In this document: piece by piece, positions 63,501-64,000 of the stretch | How the letters are laid out: the number at the start of each line of letters is the position of its first letter | Numbering within the stretch: position 1 is the stretch's first letter | DNA from: Panagrolaimus kolymaensis | Taxonomy: Eukaryota > Nematoda > Chromadorea > Rhabditida > Panagrolaimidae | Length of the DNA stretch: 64,000 bases | Assembly (NCBI GenBank): GCA_028622995.1 | Contig: JAJQJQ010000055.1 | Location: 372,001-436,000 of the forward strand | Direction of reading: 5' to 3' | Translations under genes and position numbers: made by a program | The notes under the pieces: model-generated | Told to the model about the DNA's origin: nothing | The model's input: only the letters and a program-made list of their open reading frames with translations | The model's database searches: none

Positions 63501-64000
63501 TTTTTTTTATTTTGGATTAAAGCAAAAAAATATGATTCTTTGAATACGTAAAATGGAAGAGAAAATCGTCGCAGAACAGAATAGAAAGAAGAAGAAGATT
63601 TGATTTATCCATACATAACCCAAACCGGTTTAGCTTCGATCTTGCAAAAATAAATATATATCTTCTCTCTCTCTTTTTTTCTTTAGCGATAATTTTTTTG
63701 GGGTAAAAAAATCATCCAAAGCTTTTTATTTTTCTCGACGATAGGAATATAAGGAAGATGATGATAAAAACAAATGAATTAGATGAGAATAATAAAAAAA
63801 TGAGTAATTAGCATTTAAAGTGATGGAAATGGAAGAGAGAGAGAAAAAATGAGATAGATAAAGTCAAAAAAAAGATGATGATGAAAAGCAGTTTTTGTGT
63901 TTCTTATTTTTAATATAAATTAATTAATAGCTCTGGATTAGTTTTAAATTTGGAGAATGGTTCAAGAAAAAATTAGAGATTTTGGAACAGAGTTGTTTCT
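60516..64000. other. 3.5 kb gene-poor 5' flank of the ETS gene
   Basis: No supported gene to the window edge. Strong purine/pyrimidine strand asymmetry: A/G-rich tracts at 60570-61880 and T/C-rich tracts at 62600-62880 and 63480-63700. The short frame at 63096-63143 (MATPASKDAAQIDKR) could be a start exon of a plus-strand gene extending past the window, but there is no other support. Confidence 0.4.

Overview
This window looks like part of a nematode genome. It is very A+T rich. Genes have many short introns (mostly 40-70 bp) ending in TTTTAG or TTTCAG. Recognisable genes include a nematode-type serpentine receptor, an LPR-like lipocalin, a galectin and an ETS-4/SPDEF-type ETS factor. Species is not determinable by eye. 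All exon models were built by hand; for the complete models the exon lengths sum to a multiple of three and splice phases agree.

Layout. (1) 0.5-8.8 kb, minus strand: TMEM135-like protein, MFSD12-like transporter, O-GlcNAcase (GH84). (2) 9.7-13.2 kb, minus: an S1 serine protease and a serpin with an unusual hinge. (3) 13.6-20.4 kb, minus: a disordered coiled-coil protein and a secreted lipocalin with a long N-terminal extension. (4) 22.2-25.0 kb: pantothenate kinase (plus strand) and tRNA-Leu(UAA) (minus). (5) 26.2-33.2 kb, the accessory region: a Skp1-like gene with an unrecognised C-terminal extension; a broken serpentine receptor gene split by two inverted-repeat mobile elements (one 1.7 kb with ~355 bp terminal inverted repeats and TA target duplication, one 746 bp almost pure hairpin with 7 bp target duplication); and a serine protease relic. 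(6) 34.8-45.4 kb: MIOS (GATOR2) on minus, head to head with a Gln-rich coiled-coil protein on plus, followed by a Golgi-type apyrase (ENTPD4/7, MIG-23-like). (7) 47.8-53.8 kb: a His-rich galectin with two apparent alternative 5' ends, and a two-exon gene for a 79-residue secreted peptide. (8) 58.0-60.5 kb: PNT+ETS transcription factor, followed by 3.5 kb without a recognisable gene.

There is no bacterial-style operon or shared pathway. Themes are nutrient and metabolic housekeeping (MIOS/GATOR2 for TORC1, pantothenate kinase for CoA, OGA for O-GlcNAc, apyrase for Golgi glycosylation) and secreted or extracellular proteins (protease, serpin, lipocalin, galectin, peptide). The most unusual structure is the doubly interrupted receptor gene: taking out the first element together with one TA copy puts the receptor C-terminal reading frame back in register.
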